A stretch of DNA of 64,000 nt from Mortierella sp. BCC40632. Its lineage: Eukaryota; Mortierellomycota; Mortierellomycetes; Mortierellales; Mortierellaceae. Where the stretch lies: contig WAEK01000006.1 of assembly GCA_011634665.1 (NCBI GenBank), positions 2,486,001 through 2,550,000 of the forward strand, read 5' to 3'. Position numbers and translations under genes: made by a program. Positions 57,646 to 64,000 of this stretch are shown piece after piece (position 1 is the first letter of the stretch; the number at the start of each line of letters is the position of its first letter). Under the pieces are notes generated by a model. It was not told the origin of the DNA and did not search any database. It saw only the letters and a program-made list of their open reading frames with translations.

Positions 57646-60600
57646 ATGAGAGAATTGCCTCAGAAGGAAGCGAATCTGTTCAAGCAGATCCTGGTAAGGA
57701 TGACCTAGCTTGTTCAAATGCGGATCTATTCCGGATACCTTTTTTTTTCTTGTTCTTTGTTCCTTTTCTCTTTTCCTCCTCGCTCCCGATTGATCACTCT
57801 ATCATCCTGCACTATTTTTTTTTCCTCCGCTTCTCTCTAACGCTTCAACATACTCCTATCTCTCTCTCGCTCTCTACGTGTGTGTTTTCTCTTCTCTTCC
57901 TTTTTTTTTTTTTTTCTTTTCTTTTCTAATCAGAAATGCTATGAGAACAAGCAGTACAAGAAGGGATTCAAGAGTGCTGAACAGATCTTGAAAAAGTTTC
58001 CTGAACATGGAGGTAAGACAAGAAACAAACAAACAAAACAACCTTTACCATGGGGGAGTGTTCTTTTTTTTCTTTTTCATTATTTGGAAAGCTGACCTTT
58101 TTATTAATTCGGGATGGATGGTCAAAAAAAAAAATAATATAGAAACCTTGGCGTTGAAGGGCCTTTTCCTTAACCACATGGACAAGAAGGATGAAGCCTA
58201 CGAGTTTGTCAAGAAGGGTCTTCGCCATGACCTCAAGAGTCATATCTGTAGGTTTACGACAAAAAAAAAAAAAAAAAAAAGCTGGAGAGAGTAAATGGAT
58301 CAAAAGTGGCGTCAAGATCAACAAAGCGCGTTTAGTCTTGTGAAGGATTCTATCAATGACCTCTAATGGATTAACATTCGTATCGTGTCGTGTCTTCGTT
58401 GTCAATTTTTTTTTCCCCCCTTTCTGGCAACGCTGTTAGGCTGGCATGTTTTTGGACTGTTGTACCGGTCTGACAAGAACTATGAGGAGGCCATGAAGTG
58501 CTACAAGAACGCCCTCAACATTGACAAGGTAAAGAACAAAAGGAATTACAGCAGCATTTCTACAAACAATGAGGATGAATACAGAAATACTCATCAAGAC
58601 ACGTCAACCTCAAAAAAAAAAAATCCCACCCGCCTTCTCTCTCCAATAGGAAAACCTCCAAATCATGCGGGATTACTCGTTGCTGCAGATCCATATGCGT
58701 CACTACGAGGCGTTCATTGTACGTTTGTCTTAGTTTTTTTTTTGACCATCTCCTCCTGCCCCGAGCAATATGATATTGCGTTACGATTCCGGGTCTCGAA
58801 ACTAGAGAGACATTTAAGGCTAATCAGTAACCCCCTTCTCTTTCTTACTTTTTTTTTCCCCAGGACACTCGCCACCAATTGCTGGAGTTGCGTCCTCAGA
58901 ACAGACAGTTCTGGATCGGCTTGGCGATCGGTTATCATATGCATGGCAAACCAGATCTGGGCATCAAGGTCTTGACCGCCTACGAGGAGACGTTGAAGGT
59001 AGGGGTCTCAGGAAAGAATATATATATATATATTGTCGACCAAAGGGGCTTTTTTTACACACTTTCACACTCACACTCACACGCTTGACTACACCATGGA
59101 ATTGTGACACATCTTGGATCAAATCATAGGATATCCCTTCCAAGCCCGATTATGAGCACAGTGAGATGCTTCTCTATCACAACACTATGCTCGAGGAGAT
59201 GGGCGACATTAAGGGAGCTCTCGAACATCTCGACACGATCGAGACCCACGTCTGTGACCAAAAGGCTCTGATGGAGAAGCGGGCTAAATTCTTGATTACT
59301 CTGGGACGTACCGAGGAAGCCGAGTCGGCCTATCGTACCTTAATCAAGCACAACCCAGACAACTTTGCTTACTATGAGGGACTCGCCAAAAGCATGGGTC
59401 TCGTCAATGGGGACAAGGGCAAGAAACTCACTGCAGAGGATGAGAGCAGGATTCTGGACATGTTTTCGAAGCTTCAGCATGATTACCCTCGTTCCAACGC
59501 GGTCAAGCGACTTCCCTTGCGTTTTGCTACGGGAGAGGCCTTTGTCAAGATTGCGGACGAATACCTGCGCACTATGCTCCGTAAGGGTGTTCCCTCCTTG
59601 TTTGTGAACATCAAGACCCTGTACACTGACAAGGAGAAGGAGAGCGCTATCGAGACCCTTGCTGTCGGATACTTGGCTGCTTTGGAAAAGTCCAAGCATT
59701 TTGATAACTCTGGTAACTTTCTTTCTTTCCTGTTTCTCATGACTAATTTGTGAAAATGCTCTCCAAAGGCACTCTTGACTCACTTAAATATCCCCCCTCC
59801 CCACACACCCTTTCCCCTCTTAAGGAACCTCTTCTGTGGAGCCCCCAACTGCCTTGCTCTGGACCCTTTACTTCTTGGCTCAGCACTACGACTATAAGCG
59901 CCAGTCAGAAAAGGCATTGGAGCTTATCAACCGTGCAATTGAGCACACACCTACCTTGGTCGAGCTTCATATGACCAAGGGTCGTATCCTCAAGCATGCC
60001 GGTGATCTTGTCGGAGCCATGGATTCATTGAACGAGGCACGTGAATTGGATTTGCAGGATCGATTCATCAACTCCAAGTGTGTCAAGTACATGATCCGTG
60101 CAGACAAGATGAGCGAAGCCGAAAAGACGGCCGTGATGTTTGCAAGGGCCGATATTGCAGATCCCTTGAATGATTTGGTTGAGATGCAAGCGACCTGGTT
60201 CTCGCTCGAGTGTGGTGAGAGCAACATTCGTCAGGGTCAGATCGGACGTGCCCTCAAGCGTTTCCATCAGATTGAGAAGGTATAAGCTTTTTCTTTTTCT
60301 TTTTTTTTGAGGGGGAGGAGAGGAGGGGAGAACTTGAAAGCGTTCTAGAGGACATGACTGTCAAATCGAGATACTAACTCTCTCTATCTTTTATTAATCT
60401 CCATTGTGGAAATAGCACTTTAATGACTTTACTGAGGATCAGTTCGACTTCCACATGTACTGTCTTCGCAAGATGACGTTGAGGGCCTACATTTCGTAAG
60501 TTGAGTTTTCATTCCTATTTCCTTTTTTCTTGAACGTTTCTCGGGAGAATATGAAAACCGGTTTACTCACAGGAGCTTGTGTATTGGATGATCGGACAAA

Positions 60601-61615
60601 AAAAAAATAGTCTTTTGAAGCTCGAGGATCAATTGCGTTCGCACCCTTATTACTTCCGCGCTGCCCAAAATGCTGTCCGATGCTATGTCCAGTTGTTTGA
60701 CAAGCCTGATGGCTCTGAGCCCGAGGAGATGGAGGGAATGACCGAGGCCGAGAAGAAGAAGTACCGATCCAAGTTGCGCAAGGCAGAACTCAAGGCTCAA
60801 AAGGAAGCCGAGGAGAAGAAGCAGCATGCCAAGGAAGAGATGGCCAAGAAGGGAGGCAAGATTGATGAGGATCCCGAGGGTCTCAAGTACAGCAAGACAG
60901 AGGATCCTCTTGAGGCTGCACTCAAGTTCTTGAGACCTTTGCAGGAGTTGGCCTCGGAGAGAATTGAGACGCATTTGATGGGCTTTGAGATTTATATCCG
61001 CAAGAGTGCGTATCTTTTTGTTGTTGTTGTTATCGTTGTTGGCAATTGTTTGAGAAAGAAGATGTGTGGATCAAGAGGACTAACCTTGGTGGCTTCATGA
61101 AACTCTTTATAGACAAGTTGCTCCTTGCTCTCAAGTCGCTTCTCAAGTCTGCCTCTTTGGACGCCAACAATGCTACCTTGCACGAGCAACTCATCCGTTT
61201 CGCTCTTGCTGTTGAAAAGGCTGGCGCCTCGATCAAGCCCGCTGTCAAGACTGTGATTGATAAGCACTGGAGTACTCTTTATGCCACCAAGAGCAACACA
61301 CACACCAAGGAAGGTCTTGAGGCTTTCACGACCGAATTTTTGAACAAGAACAAGGATCTTGGTTCGGTGCCTCATTTGATTTCAGCTGCGATTGCCATCT
61401 CGTTGATTGGTCATCCTTCTGCAGAGAAATCCAAGGCCAAGGCAGAGGAGATTTTGTTTTTGGTGGAGGATCAAGTCAAGTATGGTGCTTCTTGTTCGCT
61501 CGAGAATGCCTTGTTGATTCAAAAGACACTCAAGAGTGTGCGGTCGAGTCGTCAAGCCGAGTTTAAGAAGAAGGCTGCTCTTTGGTTCCCCAAGGCCACG
61601 GCCTTTCAGTCTTGA
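57646..61615 (+). CDS. NAA15: N-terminal acetyltransferase A auxiliary subunit NAA15
   Basis: Eleven exons: 57646-57693, 57934-58012, 58143-58247, 58440-58528, 58650-58718, 58864-58998, 59130-59712, 59825-60279, 60416-60495, 60611-61005 and 61113-61615. All phases agree, giving 846 residues (human NAA15 has 866). It is the TPR-rich scaffold of NatA, which binds the catalytic NAA10 subunit and the ribosome and acetylates nascent protein N-termini. Conserved stretches in order: [121 protein letters not shown] Lys/Glu-rich helical segment follows ([19 protein letters not shown]), with the C-terminal TPR-like region after it. Start choice is supported by the [12 protein letters not shown] N-terminus usual in the family. 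Most introns are short and T-rich. Confidence 0.96.
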
Positions 61616-62019
61616 AAGAAATGGATAAAGAATAACAACTCTTTGTGACAAAAAAAAAAAAAAAATTTTTTTTTTTTGGATGAGACGCACAATAGAGAAG
61701 AGTGTGCTTACAGAATGGAGGAGAGAGTGGGAGAGAGAGGAGAGAGAAGGGAGGAGGAAGAATAAAATGAACGCTTAAACTGTTCATAATTTTTATTTAT
61801 TTCATGGTACAATGCTTTGCGATGGGGGAAGGATTGGTGGTGGTTTGGGGTATTGAAGTGCCTTTAAGATTATTTCTTCTTTTTTTTTTTTTTTTTTTGG
61901 CTCTTTTTGAGTGAATTCATACAAAGACGGCTACTTGGGCAATCTTTTCTTTTGTTGGACCAAGAATGGATCAAGTGTCCTTTTTTTTTTTTTTTCTTTC
62001 TTTCTTTTTTCTTTTTCGT
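61616..62019. other. Convergent intergenic region with A/T inverted tract
   Basis: The 404 bases between the 3' ends of NAA15 (+) and the coiled-coil gene (-). A15T11-type sequence at about 61,651-61,677 could fold as a hairpin, and T runs occur at 61,879-61,899 and 61,980-61,995. It contains the two 3' UTRs and probably serves as a bidirectional 3'-end region. Confidence 0.55.
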
Positions 62020-64000
62020 TTAGCCCAGCTTGGCAATCGAACTCTTGAACTGGATCGTCATTCGCATCAGTTGCTCATTCTCGTTGACCAAGACATCGTT
62101 TTGCAACTATATTCCCATCAAAAGAACGTGCATGTTTTCTTTGTTAGAAATAGAACTTCTCTCTCTCCAACAAATCATTTCTTCCGCAACCTTATAATAT
62201 GTATATATACAACCAAGAGACAAGCTAGCTTACCTTGACCTCGTTGATTTGCTTTCTCAAATCCTCCAGGTCCTTGGGTCCACTGACAGAGGCCGAGGGC
62301 ACATTCATGGTTCGTCTCAATTCTTCAGCCTTGGCAGTCAACTGTCGACTCTTCTCCGAAAAGGTCTTTTCCAATGCATTCATTCGTTCGTCATGTTGGT
62401 CTTGACAATCCTGAAGTGCCATCTGGTTCGTAAACATAAAGGCCGTCAATCGCTCTTCATGCGCACCAGCCTCCTGTTCTTGAGCCTTGTTCGTCTCGCT
62501 CAACTTTTCTTGAGATTGCTTGCGGAAAACCTGGACTGCTGATGTGTGCTCCAGACTCAACTTTTCAAGAGTCTTGGCTTGTTCCTAAAGGGGGAGCAAG
62601 TTGAACAAAGGATCTTAATACCAAAGCCGTAGGAAAAAAAAATAATAAGGGTCCGATAAGTCAAAGAGTGAAAGCAGCATGGCCGACCCAAGATACCTCT
62701 TTCCAATGAGCTATTCTAGACTCCAGTTGACTCTCAGCTCCAGTCTTCTTGGCTTGAGCAGCCGCGAGCGACTCCTTCATGACTCGGATCTGTTGTGCAA
62801 GGGTGTCCTCCTTGGCCTTCCATTCCTTTTCCTTCTTGGCCAATGCTTCCTTCTTGGCCTGCTCGTGGGCAGCCTGCTGGCCCTCCATCGACTTTTCATG
62901 TTTAGAGTCTCGAGTCTAACAAACAAATAAACAAACAAACAAAAAGGTTAGCTCCTACTCTCCTGAAAACTACTATTGCACTTTTCCTCTTTGATAACTT
63001 AATTCACCTCTGCTCCCTTCTTGGCTTCAGCTTGTTGGATCGAAATCTTGTTCTGAGTAGTATCCTTGGCAGTTTGGATATTCGTCTCGGTCATCGCCTT
63101 GATTTCACTCACAGCCTGGTCATGATCCCGTCTCATTTGCTTATTCTTTTCAATCGACCGCTTATAGCTCACTTCAGCCTTCTCCAACGCCTCCTCTAGT
63201 TGGTTCATCGCATCGTCATGCTTTTCCTCTAGTGAGTTGATGGTCGCAGAGTGTGCCTCATTCAGCTTCTCACGCTCTTCCTCAAACTCTTGTTCAACCC
63301 GATCACTGGATTGGATCACCTGTTCGTTTGCCTCATTCTCAAGGTCTTGGACATGATCCTCGTGCTTGACAATCAACTCGGCAATCCGAGCCTCGTACTC
63401 ATTTTCAAGTGTCCTAAGAGACTGTTCTTGTGTCTCCTGACTATGGGCCACAAACCCGGAAAACTTCTTTTGCACAGCATCCAATTCAGCTTGTCTCTGT
63501 CGAGTGCTCGAGATCTCAAGGGCTTTCATTGAGATTGAATGGTCCGACTCTTGTCGGATCATTTGATCCTCATGTCCCTTCTTGAGAGACTCGATTGTGG
63601 ACTTGGTGGTGACCCCAAGTTCAATCACATCTTGGACTCGGCTCTCTTCCAGTGCGCCCATACGTTGTTCCAGGCTCAATAAGTGTTTCTCATGACGTTT
63701 CTTGAACTCGGCAATTTCGCTGCGTTGTTTGTTTCGGGTTGATTCCAGAATTCGTCTGTTCTCATGGCCATGTTTACTTTCGAGTTCTGAAAGCGTCTGT
63801 TGATGACGTTGTTGCATCTTTTCCAGCATACCCAACTCGTCACCCGACCGCTGGTCCAAAAGAGCCATCTGGGAGGCCTTGATCTGCTCCAACTCGGAGA
63901 CCTGTCGTTCACGCAGCTCCAACTTTTTTTTTTTTTTTTTTTTGTAATGCAAGGCATCAAGACATTAGTATACTCTTGTAGATTATCCTTGAAACAAATT
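62020..64000 (-). CDS. Long coiled-coil protein, C-terminal part (5' end outside window)
   Basis: Five exon segments are visible: 63922-63008, 62915-62697, 62584-62234 and 62106-62020, plus more coding sequence upstream of 63922 beyond the window. All four visible exons are in phase 0 and give about 524 residues. The protein is almost entirely heptad-rich coiled coil with high Glu, Lys, Gln and Arg (ELRERQVSELEQIKASQMAL, HEKHLLSLEQRMGALEESR, QEFEEEREKLNEAHSATIN). It ends in NENEQLMRMTIQFKSSIAKLG. No catalytic or membrane motif is in the visible part, so it could be a cytoskeletal, tethering or SMC-like protein, or the tail of a kinase or motor; I cannot tell. The acceptor before 63922 is preceded by an A tract rather than pyrimidines, so that boundary is less certain. 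Confidence 0.8.

Noticed and set aside
1..64000. CRISPR arrays, insertion sequences, biosynthetic gene cluster
   Set aside because: No regularly spaced identical repeats with unique spacers, no transposase or integrase frame, and no grouping of biosynthetic enzymes; the genome is eukaryotic.

Overview
The window looks like nuclear DNA of an early-diverging fungus. I infer Mortierellomycota, or less likely Mucoromycota, from several features. Protein-coding genes have up to 16 small exons with mostly GT-AG introns. Long A/T homopolymers and CT/GA microsatellites fill the non-coding DNA. The gene set is eukaryotic and fungal: NAD-glutamate dehydrogenase, bifunctional HIS7, an areA-GATA-like/Reg1-type protein, Argonaute and centrin. 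No database search was possible. Splice sites were read by eye and checked for phase; every multi-exon model except the hypothetical gene at 38.8-40.05 kb closes in frame.

Left part (1-19.7 kb): the 3' end of an NAD-dependent glutamate dehydrogenase (+); a 2H phosphoesterase (+); a Reg1/areA-GATA-like regulatory protein (+) whose signature domain is cut by a 1.8-kb intron; a nine-exon beta-propeller/coiled-coil protein resembling FAAP100/FANCB (-), divergent from a small single-pass membrane protein (+); and a prenylcysteine-oxidase-family flavoprotein (+).

Middle (20-47 kb): an Acinus-like SAP/RRM protein (-); an intronless protein with four copies of a cysteine-rich domain I cannot assign to any family (-); HIS7 (+) with a perfect Gcn4-type site upstream; then a run of minus-strand genes: PI(4)P 5-kinase, a poorly resolved hypothetical gene, a complete catalytic Argonaute, and a centrin with an unusual insertion. 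A direct duplication of about 0.65 kb flanks the hypothetical gene. It carries a relic of the last Argonaute exon, so part of an Argonaute locus was once duplicated here.

Right part (47-64 kb): a gene-poor 6.6-kb stretch, a threonine aldolase with a long disordered C-terminal extension (+), the NatA subunit NAA15 (+), and the C-terminal part of a long coiled-coil protein (-) that runs off the window.

The genes form no pathway cluster; this is ordinary mixed fungal chromosome. The strongest candidates for something undescribed are the four-fold CxCxxC-repeat protein (23118-24980), the putative fungal FAAP100/FANCB-like protein (11065-15231), and the Argonaute-tail duplication. I saw no tRNA, rRNA, CRISPR array or transposon.
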